Positions 1 to 6,645 of a stretch of DNA of 10,611 nucleotides are shown here, piece after piece. Origin of the DNA: an uncultured Lachnospiraceae bacterium. GTDB lineage: Bacteria > Bacillota > Clostridia > Lachnospirales > Lachnospiraceae. The translations under genes and the position numbers were made by a program. The stretch's first letter is position 1; each line of letters opens with the position of its first letter. The notes below the pieces were generated by a model that saw only the letters and a list, made by a program, of their open reading frames with translations, had not been told where the DNA came from and searched no databases. The stretch is taken from positions 1 through 10,611 of the forward strand of contig CAJTZH010000087.1 in NCBI GenBank assembly GCA_910584325.1, given 5' to 3'.

Positions 1-181
1 TTTTATTTTTCAGTCTCCGAAACGCCCTGCTGTGCAGGATTCTGTCACGGTCCCGCTGGTAAATCGTCCGCATGTCGCATTCTTCTTCGTAAACGTCGCG
101 CCCCGCGGAATTGACGCTAAGCGACGCGTACGAACTTAAAAATTCCTTTTCCCTTAACTCTTGTTTTTCCCTGATATTCAT
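1..181 (-). CDS. dgt: dGTP triphosphohydrolase, N-terminal part (cut by window edge)
   Basis: Reading the minus strand from ATG at 181 gives 60 codons with no stop before the window edge. The protein begins MNIREKQELREKEFLSSYAS and continues with SAGRDVYEEE, then RTIYQRDRDRILHSRAFRRL at residues 38-57. The RT-x-x-QRDRDRI-x-HS-x-AFRRLK block is the N-terminal signature of the HD-domain dGTPase family, which hydrolyses dGTP to deoxyguanosine and triphosphate in the cytosol. The catalytic HD residues lie beyond the edge and cannot be checked. The first Met fits the usual family N-terminus; the only ribosome-site candidate is a weak GGA 8 bases upstream. In many Clostridia dgt precedes dnaG and rpoD, so those may follow to the left; this is inference. 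No convincing promoter was found in 182-280. Confidence 0.85.
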   Translation of the reverse strand, partial: MNIREKQELREKEFLSSYASLSVNSAGRDVYEEECDMRTIYQRDRDRILHSRAFRRLKNK

Positions 182-282
182 CTTCTATTCCAATCAAACA
201 AATTTAAGCCTTATACTTTATTATTCTACATTTTTTTCGGTTTTCCTCTTTTGAAGCGAATGTATTTTAAAAAAACAATTTT
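182..282. other. AT-rich intergenic stretch upstream of dgt
   Basis: This stretch separates the structured island from dgt and is strongly AT-rich. It must hold the proximal leader of dgt. Hexamers such as TAGAAT and TATAAG occur on the minus strand, but none has a matching -35 box at 16-18 bases, so no promoter is called. No open frame here resembles a protein. Confidence 0.5.
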
Positions 283-348
283 GTGGAGCGTGCTTTTGGC
301 GATATCACCCTCGGGGAGCGGATTTTCGAATAAGCCCGTTCCACTCCC
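283..348 (+). other. GC-rich structured intergenic island, possible RNA element
   Basis: A GC-richer block sits inside AT-rich intergenic DNA. On the plus strand GGAGCGG (315-321) can pair with CCGTTCC (336-342), capped by an ATT-TTCG-AAT inner hairpin (322-331). A second copy, GTGGAGCG (283-290), can instead pair with CGTTCCAC (337-344), so the two pairings exclude each other. A near-palindrome GGCGATATCACC lies at 298-309. Each stem contains one G-T wobble when read on the plus strand and a C-A mismatch on the minus strand, weakly favouring a plus-strand RNA that could end at the hairpin at 377-419. No plus promoter was found. It could also be the leader of dgt or a degraded repeat. Confidence 0.25.
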
Positions 349-376
349 GATTGCGCTGCAGGTAATTCTATAAAAT

Positions 377-419
377 GAAAAGAGGCAGAACCACTTTTTA
401 CATGGTTACGCCTCTTTTC
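377..419 (-). terminator. Terminator of the chemoreceptor gene
   Basis: GAAAAGAGGC (377-386) pairs perfectly with GCCTCTTTTC (410-419). A 2x2 mismatch follows, then an AACCA/TGGTT inner stem and a nine-base loop. On the minus strand the right arm ends in CTCTTTTCATTTTA, a T-rich tract suited to termination 52 bases after the chemoreceptor stop. The symmetric A/T ends could let it act on plus-strand transcripts too. It is nearly the same sequence as the hairpin at 2343-2386. Confidence 0.8.
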
Positions 420-470
420 CTTCGATAGAACAGAAAAAATATAAAAGAACATCAAGACAATTTCCTGAAA

Positions 471-2180
471 TCAAACAATCTGGAACATTGCCTTAATCTG
501 ATTTAGTTTGTCAACAGTCTCAATACAATCCTCCACAAGCCTATTATTCTGAACGGTCTGCTCCACTACATTTGTTGTTTTATCTGCAATATCGGTCACG
601 CCGACTGTAGACTCATTTATCGTTGAATTGATGCCGGAAAGCGCGTCTGCGATTTCCGCAATCCTGTCCGTCAGTTCGGTTACAGATTCTTCGATAGTGC
701 TCATTCCCAACGAATATCCTTCCGAATCGTTATAATAATGCTCACCGACCTCGGCAAACTTCTCATAATCTTTTAAAACAACTGTGTCAAGAAATTCCAC
801 CGTATCCCGCAATGACTCCGCCAGCATGGATACCACACGATTCACATCCTCAACGATAGCATTAATGCTTCCGACCGTCTCGGATGTCTGACTTGCCAGA
901 GAGCCAATTTCTGTCGCGACAACAGCAAACCCCCTGCCCGCTTCCCCTGCTCTCGCTGCTTCAATCGACGCATTGAGTGCAAGCAGGCTTGTCTGTGAAG
1001 AAATTGCCATAATTGCACTCGTCAGCTCGTTAATTTGCTCAACTGCCTTAGTGCCTTCAATTGCCCGCTCTGTCTTTTCACTGATATCCTGGTACATCTT
1101 TGCAGTCCGGTCTGTTGCCTCGGTTGTCGCCGTCTTCAGACCTTCCGCACGCGTCTTTACCTCGCTGGCAAGACGCTCTCCCTCTGTGGCAAGGCTCTTA
1201 ATCTGTTCAGCTTCTTTTCTTACATGTTCAATATTATTATTGATGGTTTCAGTTGTCGCTGTTGTCTCCTCCATGCATGCCGCAAGCTGCTGCGTCGTTG
1301 CGGAATTATCAGTACAATGGCTGTTAATCTCGGCGGAGATTGCCTTAACTGCATTCACATTACTCGTAATCTGTTCACCCACACCACTTATATCTTCGAC
1401 CATCGTACTCAGGTTCGTACGCATATCACGGATAGCACATCCCATCAGTCCAAGTTCGTCCTTTTTCTTTACAATATTGGCGCTTACCTGATTATTCGTA
1501 AAGTTAAATTTACTGGTATCATTGATAATATCCGTAATCAGCCCCAAAGCCTTGAGCATATATCCAACCACAACCAGGCTTAATATAATGCCAAGCACCA
1601 CTAAAGTCACACCGCCGACAATCAACCATCGTTTGATTTCTGTCACGCCACGGAGAATATCATTTTCATCCGCTGTCATTACCAAAATACACTGGTTATC
1701 CAATACCTTAAACGCCGCATATTTCAAAACGCCCTTAAAATCATATGTAATAACATCCGGCTTTGGCACAACACCTTTGTCCAGTTCCGCAAGTACCTGC
1801 TTCACCGCATCATTCTCGACCGACTGCCCGATTTTTTCCGCCGTCGGATGATAGAGCATGGTGCTGTCACGCGCTACCAGATAGGAATAAGAACTGTCCA
1901 CGCCCTCCAGCTTTGCGTCAGCAAGAATTCCTGAAAGCATTTCGACGGGCATCTCCCCACTCATATCGGAAATCTCATATTCCAACATTTTTGCAGATGC
2001 CTCTGTCAACGATAGCATAGAATTGCGCGCCTGCTCTCTGATTAATTTGGAACTTGTCGGCAGCGTAATCAGGATACATCCCACGACTGCAATAATTAAA
2101 AAAGTTTCTGCCAGAATCATAACTTTAAATTTTAGTGAATGGAAAATACCCACCCTGCTATCGTCCTTCTTATTCTTCAT
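471..2180 (-). CDS. Methyl-accepting chemotaxis protein (Cache, HAMP, MCP signal domain)
   Basis: A 569-residue transmembrane chemoreceptor that would relay an external ligand signal to CheA/CheW and flagellar motors. Residues 17-41 form the first membrane helix; 42-184 an extracellular sensor of single-Cache size (YSYLVARDSTMLYHP at 98-112 is Cache-like); 185-208 the second helix; about 209-262 HAMP; the rest is cytoplasmic signalling coiled coil. The conserved tip is at about 389-424 (ISSQTSLLALNASIEAARAG within it). After the tip, residues 455-495 (including FLDTVVLKDYEKFAEVGEHY) break the heptad pattern, as seen in many clostridial receptors. The C-terminus (AMFQIV) has no CheR-tethering NWETF-like tail. 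GGAGG lies nine bases before the ATG. The gene has its own promoter and terminator, so it is probably monocistronic. The ligand cannot be told. Confidence 0.95.
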   Translation of the reverse strand: MKNKKDDSRVGIFHSLKFKVMILAETFLIIAVVGCILITLPTSSKLIREQARNSMLSLTEASAKMLEYEISDMSGEMPVEMLSGILADAKLEGVDSSYSYLVARDSTMLYHPTAEKIGQSVENDAVKQVLAELDKGVVPKPDVITYDFKGVLKYAAFKVLDNQCILVMTADENDILRGVTEIKRWLIVGGVTLVVLGIILSLVVVGYMLKALGLITDIINDTSKFNFTNNQVSANIVKKKDELGLMGCAIRDMRTNLSTMVEDISGVGEQITSNVNAVKAISAEINSHCTDNSATTQQLAACMEETTATTETINNNIEHVRKEAEQIKSLATEGERLASEVKTRAEGLKTATTEATDRTAKMYQDISEKTERAIEGTKAVEQINELTSAIMAISSQTSLLALNASIEAARAGEAGRGFAVVATEIGSLASQTSETVGSINAIVEDVNRVVSMLAESLRDTVEFLDTVVLKDYEKFAEVGEHYYNDSEGYSLGMSTIEESVTELTDRIAEIADALSGINSTINESTVGVTDIADKTTNVVEQTVQNNRLVEDCIETVDKLNQIKAMFQIV

Positions 2181-2221
2181 CTGCGCTTTCCTCCGTTAAA
2201 ATTATTTTTATTTCTTATTCC

Positions 2222-2230
2222 ATTATAACA
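2222..2230 (-). promoter_or_regulatory. Extended -10 promoter of the chemoreceptor gene
   Basis: The minus strand reads TGTTATAAT here, a perfect TATAAT with an upstream TG, which is an extended -10 element. No good -35 hexamer sits 16-18 bases upstream, which the TG extension can offset. The implied leader is about 34 bases and includes the GGAGG ribosome site at 2190-2194. No sigma-D (flagellar) type promoter, TAAA-N15-GCCGATAA, is visible. Confidence 0.55.
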
Positions 2231-2342
2231 TATTATATTATGTTACGTTATAAAATATTTTTTCACATTTTCACACATTCGCAGCCTGCGCAAATTCCGC
2301 AAACTTTTAACCCATACTAAAAAACAGAGGAGGTATCATAGT

Positions 2343-2386
2343 AAAAAAGGCGCAGCCACATTTTACGTGGTTACGCCTCTTTTTTC
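2343..2386 (-). terminator. Terminator of the ABC transporter operon
   Basis: On the minus strand a GGCG/CGCC outer stem and a CCAC/GTGG inner stem, split by one mismatch, enclose a short A-rich loop and are followed by TTTTTT. It lies 20 bases beyond the permease stop. On the plus strand the right arm also ends in CTCTTTTTTC, so it may work both ways. Its left half is almost identical to the terminator at 377-419. Confidence 0.85.
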
Positions 2387-2405
2387 ATTTACTTCTTTCA
2401 TTCAC

Positions 2406-3719
2406 TTATTCATTACGAATTGCTGCCAGCGGGCTTAATTTTGTGGCACGCTGCGCCGGGAAAAATCCCGCAAGGATTCCTACGCACGCCGCAAAAATAA
2501 TTGCCAGCAGCGCAAGCCAGATTGGAATCTGGGAAATCTTCGCATCACCATATCCCATCGCTTCCGGCAGTACCTTATTGCAGACGCCGGACAAAATAAA
2601 ACTGATTATCAATCCGACGCATCCGCCTAAAAATCCGATAAACGCCGCTTCCGCCAGGAACAACTCGCGGATATTCGGAAGACTGCACCCGAGTACCTTC
2701 ATGACGCCGATTTCTTTCGTCCGCTCGTAAGTGGACATCATCATCGTGTTGGCAATACTGATTGCCGCTACAATCATTGCCACCGCGCCAATACCGCCAA
2801 GCACCGCCTGAATAATTTTCAGCTCATTCTCTGTGGACTGAATCCATTCAGCCTGGCTGTTTGCCTGAAATCCCATATCCTGTATTGCTTCCAGAATTGT
2901 CGAAACATTTTCCGACTTATCGACTTCCACAATCGCCTGGTTATATACAAACTCTTTTAACGGTTTTCCGTTCTTTCCGGTCGGTTGTCCCGGAATCACC
3001 TTACCTCTATAGGCTTTCTTCAGATAATTCTTTAACGCGTCAATATCTACATATACACCATAACTATACTGATCATAATCTTCCGGTCCGCCCTCGACAA
3101 TACCGGCAACCTTGAAGGTATTCTTCTTGGCAGGCTGCACGGTTCCGTCGTCCATATATGTGTCTTCAAACTTTGTGAATAATGTCTTTCCCATCAAATC
3201 CACGTTTGCCAGTTCCTTGTCCTCATAATACGGATAGCGGTAATTGCTGGTATTGTAAAAATCAGTTATGACCGTGTTTCCAATCAGAAGTTCAAGCTGT
3301 CCTGATGTCGACGAAGGAAGCGTTCCTTCTCCAACCGGTATCTGACTCAGCGTTTCCTGCGGAACACCGAAAAGCTGTGCCCATGCGGCATATTTTCCCT
3401 GAAACAGCTGGCACTGCATCGACAGTCTCGGACTGACGTTTGTTACATGTTCCATCTGGCTGATTGTCTCAATCGCGGCATCATCAAGCCGCAAATCTTT
3501 ATTATCGCCGCCGTAACTATAGTAATAGACCTGTATCTGCGTCATACTTCCGTATGAACTCATTTCTTTCATGATGGTTGCTTTCAGACCAATTCCCAGA
3601 GATACCATGGTTACAATGGAGGCTGTACCAATCATAACTCCCAATACAGTCAGAAAGGTACGCAGCTTTCTCCTCCAGAGATTACTGGCACTCATTCCGA
3701 TTATATCAAGAAATTTCAT
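2406..3719 (-). CDS. ABC transporter permease, MacB/FtsX type
   Basis: A 437-residue permease with the MacB/FtsX layout. A short cytoplasmic start leads to helix 1 (about 20-42, with the family-like RRKLRTFLTVLGVMIGTASI), then a large extracellular MacB-PCD-like domain (about 43-300). Three C-terminal helices follow at about 303-327, 352-378 and 400-422. The coupling region MSTYERTKEIGVMKVLGCS (328-346) and the ending FFPAQRATKLSPLAAIR are typical. Such permeases do not normally move solute through the helices; they transmit ATPase motion to extracellular parts. The ATG overlaps the end of the upstream gene by 14 bases, with AGAGG nine bases before it, so translation is probably coupled. It pairs with the ATPase at 5245-6000. 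The substrate is unknown; antimicrobial export, lipoprotein handling and cell-wall control are all possible. Confidence 0.93.
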   Translation of the reverse strand: MKFLDIIGMSASNLWRRKLRTFLTVLGVMIGTASIVTMVSLGIGLKATIMKEMSSYGSMTQIQVYYYSYGGDNKDLRLDDAAIETISQMEHVTNVSPRLSMQCQLFQGKYAAWAQLFGVPQETLSQIPVGEGTLPSSTSGQLELLIGNTVITDFYNTSNYRYPYYEDKELANVDLMGKTLFTKFEDTYMDDGTVQPAKKNTFKVAGIVEGGPEDYDQYSYGVYVDIDALKNYLKKAYRGKVIPGQPTGKNGKPLKEFVYNQAIVEVDKSENVSTILEAIQDMGFQANSQAEWIQSTENELKIIQAVLGGIGAVAMIVAAISIANTMMMSTYERTKEIGVMKVLGCSLPNIRELFLAEAAFIGFLGGCVGLIISFILSGVCNKVLPEAMGYGDAKISQIPIWLALLAIIFAACVGILAGFFPAQRATKLSPLAAIRNE

Positions 3720-5022
3720 CTTTTAATTCCTCTTCCAAAGCCTTCTGCTTTTTCTTCTTAATGACAACAACAGTTACCGCAATTACGATAATAACAACTA
3801 CCACGCCTACGCCAATCCATACCCACGGAAAGCTCTTCTTCTCCTCAAGCATTCCCGGGTCTTCAAACATGCCGTCATCCGGTGGGAATTCATTGTAAAC
3901 AGGCTCAAATACAAACAATTCCACCTCTGTCTCAAACGTTCCCGGCTCTCCGGAAGCATCCTCATACGATATGATTAACTTCACTTTGCCGTCATCCGTT
4001 GTCGGCGCGATACCTGTCACCATAAAATCCGCGTACTTTGAATTGCCCGACTCAATATTTCCAACAAACGCTCCCTCACTCTGAACAGACGTGCAATTCG
4101 GGTCCACCGAAACCTGTACATTATATAAAGTAGCCTTACCTGTATTATTAATGGAGAACATTATATTCGCCTGGCTGTATGTCTCAAGAGAAGGAGGCAT
4201 GACTTCAATATCAGTCACCTTAATCTTCGTCTCCTGATAAACAGGAACGGAAATACTTTCCTCAGCCGTATACGGTGCGTTCTTCTCGCCTTCATATTCA
4301 CACTTTACTGATAATACATACGGCTTCTGGTCAAGATTTGCCTGCGCTTTCATCTTCATCACAATATCTTTTGTCGCGCCGCTTCCAATAGAGCGGATAA
4401 ACTGCGTACTTGAACCGGAAGACGGCAGAAACTCGTTATTGGCAGAACTAAGCGTCACCTTCACGTTACTGATCGACGTTCTTGAAGATGTATTCTGCAA
4501 ATGTACGGTCAATTCAAATTCTTCGCCTGCCATAACTTTCTCCGGGTTCGTCTCATAACCCGTTACGATAATTCGCGGTACGGAAACGGTGGCGTCGGAA
4601 GCCGTCGTCGTCTCATCCTCTTTACCAAACAGGCAGATATCCACCGTCTTATCTACAGAGTAGTAAATTGTCTCGCCGCTTTCGCTGCTTACCGTCTTAT
4701 ACTCTATCTCAAAAGCAATCGGATAATACGCCGTCTTCACATCGCCCTTTACGTTAAATACAAATCCGGAGTGTAAATTCGTATACTCCTCCGGGTTTTC
4801 CGGATTCGGCTCAGTGATTGCATGCATCGCGTTATCCACAATAAACGGTCCTCCGGTGCTCATCTTCGGACGAACGGACACAATAGAATATACCCTTCCT
4901 CCCTGCATGAAATTCTCATCAAACCTGACGCGGAACTCAATACCCGCAACACCGTTTGGTCCTGCTGACATCGTATTCACATCACTGACAATAATCTCAT
5001 TCGGATTACCGTATGTAACCAC
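3706..5022 (-). CDS. Membrane-anchored extracellular beta-sandwich protein, C-terminal part of a frameshifted gene
   Basis: This frame opens at GTG 5022 and gives 438 residues, but it is almost certainly the continuation of the signal-peptide frame starting at 5258. Restoring one base near 5041 gives one protein of about 517 residues. In this part, 1-140 form an extracellular region of unknown family. Residues about 148-250 and 265-372 look like two CARDB/COG1361-type beta-sandwich repeats (LTVHLQNTSS and IMFSINNTGKATLYNVQVSV are the telling strands). An acidic, Pro-rich linker follows, then a membrane helix at about 399-421 and a KKKKQK cytoplasmic tail. No good ribosome site precedes GTG 5022, so separate translation is unlikely. 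It lies between the ATPase and permease genes and overlaps the permease start by 14 bases. Inferred role: extracellular partner of the transporter, in the place of a MacA adaptor but unrelated in sequence. Confidence 0.75.
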   Translation of the reverse strand: MVTYGNPNEIIVSDVNTMSAGPNGVAGIEFRVRFDENFMQGGRVYSIVSVRPKMSTGGPFIVDNAMHAITEPNPENPEEYTNLHSGFVFNVKGDVKTAYYPIAFEIEYKTVSSESGETIYYSVDKTVDICLFGKEDETTTASDATVSVPRIIVTGYETNPEKVMAGEEFELTVHLQNTSSRTSISNVKVTLSSANNEFLPSSGSSTQFIRSIGSGATKDIVMKMKAQANLDQKPYVLSVKCEYEGEKNAPYTAEESISVPVYQETKIKVTDIEVMPPSLETYSQANIMFSINNTGKATLYNVQVSVDPNCTSVQSEGAFVGNIESGNSKYADFMVTGIAPTTDDGKVKLIISYEDASGEPGTFETEVELFVFEPVYNEFPPDDGMFEDPGMLEEKKSFPWVWIGVGVVVVIIVIAVTVVVIKKKKQKALEEELKDEIS

Positions 5023-5258
5023 ATAACTGTTATCGCTCTTTTGTCCGTGGTCGGCTCATTATTCCCCGTCGTCGTCTCGTTCTGCGCGCTTATCGGAGTA
5101 ATCTCCGCCGTTGTCGTTTCGTTCTGCGTGCTTTCAGAAACAGACTCCGGCGACGTCTCCTCCTCCGCGAACACAAAAGCCGGCGCCGCCGACATAAAAA
5201 ACATAGCCGTTACAAGAAACGCCGTAAAAACTGCAGCCGTTTTCTTAAGCTTCTTCAT
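4977..5258 (-). CDS. N-terminal signal-peptide part of the same frameshifted gene
   Basis: ATG 5258 follows a strong GGGGAGG site (5268-5274) with nine bases of spacing, and overlaps the ATPase gene end by 14 bases. The protein starts MKKLKKTAAVF, followed by a hydrophobic core and an AFVFA-EEE signal-peptidase-I-like cleavage site near residue 31. A Thr/Ser/Glu-rich stalk follows, with a QNETTT repeat present twice. After residue 72 (Asp, codon 5045-5043) the frame becomes unlike a protein (WLHTVIRMRLLSVM) and stops at 4977, while the neighbouring frame continues with KSDNSYVVTYGNPNE. As written this frame alone would give a 93-residue secreted fragment. The intact ancestor must have joined the two frames at the A run. 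Confidence 0.7.
   Translation of the reverse strand: MKKLKKTAAVFTAFLVTAMFFMSAAPAFVFAEEETSPESVSESTQNETTTAEITPISAQNETTTGNNEPTTDKRAITVMWLHTVIRMRLLSVM
5039..5042 (-). other. Frameshift site in the extracellular-partner gene
   Basis: The minus strand reads GAC-AAAA-GAGC here. With five A bases the frame would read Asp-Lys-Lys-Ser-Asp-Asn-Ser-Tyr-Val and join the two parts seamlessly; with four it does not. The downstream frame meets a TGA just upstream of the site, so the crossover must lie close by. A lost base, true or from sequencing, is the simplest reading. Confidence 0.75.
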
Positions 5259-6000
5259 TCTCTCTAACCTCCCCTTTAGTACTCTCCCTTTGAATACTAG
5301 TGTTTTCTTCTAAATTTACAATTTTACCGTCAACGATACGGATAATTCTGTCCGCATAACTTGCGAGATGGTCGTCATGGGTTACCATCACAAGCGTCTT
5401 CTTCTGTTCGTTGACTACTGTCCGCATAAGCGACATCATTTCCGCCGATGTGGCGGAATCCAGATTGCCCGTAGGCTCATCCGCAAATACGATATCGGGG
5501 TCTAAAACGAGAGCCCTTGCCATACCGACTCTCTGCTGCTGTCCGCCTGACATCTGATTCGGTTTGTGCTTCTTATGCTTTGCCAGACCTACCAGCTCAA
5601 TCATCCTCTCCGCTTTCGCCAGCCGCACTTTTCTTCTGACCCCCCGAAATGTAAGCGGCAGCGCCACGTTTTCAATGGCATTCAATGTTCCCAGCAGATT
5701 AAACGACTGAAAAATAAATCCTACATGCTCTCTTCTGAACTTCACGAGCTTGTTTTCATTCAGCTTTTCGATGTGTGTATTCTTGATAACAACCTGCCCC
5801 TTAGTAGGTTTTTCAAGACCTGCCATCATATTCAGAAGCGTTGATTTGCCCGAACCCGAAGTACCGACAATCGCACAAAATTCACCTTCATAAATCTTAA
5901 AGCTGACACCGTTTAAGGCACGCACCCTCTCGTCGCCGACTCTGTAAATCTTGTACAAATCATCTACCTCAATTACAGGCTTCTTCTGCTCGTCTCCCAT
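5245..6000 (-). CDS. ABC transporter ATP-binding protein, MacB/LolD/FtsE type
   Basis: A 251-residue cytoplasmic ATPase that would power the permease at 2406-3719. Visible motifs in order: Walker A GTSGSGKST (46-54), Q-loop FIFQSFNLL (Q98), signature MSGGQQQR (150-157), Walker B DIVFADEPTGNLD (169-181) and the H-loop histidine H208 in VTHDDH. The sequence DEPTGNLD with a short helical domain is characteristic of the LolD/MacB/FtsE/BceA group. Its acidic tail after residue 230 goes beyond the usual core end. ATG 6000 has GGAAGGAG nine bases upstream. It is the first gene of the operon, preceded by a good sigma-A type promoter. Its last codons contain the ribosome site and start of the next gene, indicating coupled translation. 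Confidence 0.95.
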   Translation of the reverse strand: MGDEQKKPVIEVDDLYKIYRVGDERVRALNGVSFKIYEGEFCAIVGTSGSGKSTLLNMMAGLEKPTKGQVVIKNTHIEKLNENKLVKFRREHVGFIFQSFNLLGTLNAIENVALPLTFRGVRRKVRLAKAERMIELVGLAKHKKHKPNQMSGGQQQRVGMARALVLDPDIVFADEPTGNLDSATSAEMMSLMRTVVNEQKKTLVMVTHDDHLASYADRIIRIVDGKIVNLEENTSIQRESTKGEVRENEEA

Positions 6001-6029
6001 AGATTATTTCTCCTTCCTCAATCTTTTTC

Positions 6030-6058
6030 ATTTTATCATAAGGAAATTACTTTGTGAA
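6030..6058 (-). promoter_or_regulatory. Promoter of the ABC transporter operon
   Basis: On the minus strand TTCACA (plus positions 6053-6058) and TAAAAT (6030-6035) are separated by exactly 17 bases. Each has five of six consensus bases, and A/T-rich DNA lies upstream. The expected start point is about 25 bases before the ATG, so the leader holds little more than the GGAAGGAG ribosome site. No operator-like repeat is evident. Confidence 0.6.
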
Positions 6059-6143
6059 TAGGTTTCGAGAAAAAAATACTATATTTTGTGTTTTGTTACA
6101 TTTTTGTAATAATTTTGTCATTTATCTTCATGAATCCGCTGTT

Positions 6144-6494
6144 TTAACTGCACATTCCGCCGATACAGCCTCCCGCTACAGAACTGATAACCGCCGCAAT
6201 CACGTTACCGGAGGCAGCCATTTCACTTTTTACCAGCAGGGAAACTAACAGCAGCACCACAATATATAGACCGCCTGCCGCCGCCCCCCATATAAGCCTT
6301 CTGCTTTTCTGCGCTTTACCGATAATCATTCCTCCGAGAAATGTGGAAATCGCGTATACAGCTACAATCAGAATTCTTGCCGTACTCTGTCCCATTCCCG
6401 TTTTGTAGACAATTAACGCAATTCCCAGAAGGAGTACTACCGAAACGATAAACTCCACAAATAAAACTTTACAGACCGATATTATTTTATCCAT
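6144..6494 (-). CDS. Small four-helix membrane protein, TIGR04086-like
   Basis: A 116-residue very hydrophobic protein with four predicted membrane helices (about 7-30, 40-59, 68-89 and 94-114). The positively charged loop GKAQKSRR lies between helices 2 and 3. Glycine-rich stretches such as GAAAGGLYIVVLLL and the VAGGCIGGM ending match the TIGR04086/YrzE family of Firmicutes, which has no established function. ATG 6494 is preferred because GAGGGAG lies seven bases upstream; a GTG one codon earlier (6497) would be only four bases from it. No terminator is visible in the 143 bases before the ABC operon, so some read-through into it is possible, though the operon has its own promoter. Confidence 0.8.
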   Translation of the reverse strand: MDKIISVCKVLFVEFIVSVVLLLGIALIVYKTGMGQSTARILIVAVYAISTFLGGMIIGKAQKSRRLIWGAAAGGLYIVVLLLVSLLVKSEMAASGNVIAAVISSVAGGCIGGMCS

Positions 6495-6546
6495 CACTCT
6501 GCTCCCTCATTCTTTTGTACCAATATATTATTTTTCCACAGTTCCT

Positions 6547-6575
6547 ATTACATTTTTTCAAGTTCTCATTGACAA
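6547..6575 (-). promoter_or_regulatory. Promoter of the TIGR04086-like gene
   Basis: On the minus strand TTGTCA (plus positions 6570-6575) and TGTAAT (6547-6552) lie 17 bases apart, each with five of six consensus bases. The -35 box overlaps the -35 box of the divergent promoter at 6569-6598 by five bases. Confidence 0.55.
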
Positions 6576-6598
6576 ACATATCTGTCATACGGTAGAAT
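6569..6598 (+). promoter_or_regulatory. Promoter of the CNNM/CBS-domain gene
   Basis: A perfect TTGACA (6569-6574) is followed after 18 bases by TAGAAT (6593-6598), five of six consensus bases. The implied leader is about 40 bases and AT-rich. It shares its -35 box with the oppositely directed promoter of the TIGR04086-like gene. Confidence 0.65.
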
Positions 6599-6630
6599 AT
6601 GCTCTAAAATAAATAATATTTTTAAACAAA

Positions 6631-6636
6631 AAGGAG
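6631..6636 (+). promoter_or_regulatory. Ribosome site that fixes the TTG start of the CNNM gene
   Basis: AAGGAG ends directly before a TTG at 6637, which is too close to serve it. A second in-frame TTG at 6646 is nine bases away, a normal distance, and no ATG or GTG is in reach. The gene therefore most likely starts at TTG 6646. Confidence 0.7.
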
Positions 6637-6645
6637 TTGATTTTC

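Noticed and set aside
267..455. Short open frames on both strands across the 182-470 intergenic region
   Set aside because: They run through the terminator or the structured island, lack ribosome sites and show no protein-like composition or recognised family.
973..1583. Long plus-strand open frames opposite the chemoreceptor gene
   Set aside because: They mirror the coding strand of a clear receptor, have no ribosome sites, and their composition is what antisense frames of coiled-coil genes give.
2326..2334. Strong plus-strand ribosome site AGAGGAGGT
   Set aside because: No ATG, GTG or TTG start with an open frame follows at a usable distance; the next sequence is the operon terminator.
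5036..5045. Programmed -1 ribosomal frameshifting at the split gene
   Set aside because: The site reads GAC-AAA-AGA. Slipping back one base would put the Lys tRNA on CAA, a first-position mismatch, and there is no X-XXY-YYZ heptamer or A run of six or more. A simple missing base explains it better.
6060..6143. Terminator after the TIGR04086-like gene
   Set aside because: Only a four-base TTAC/GTAA stem with no T tract is present, too weak to call.
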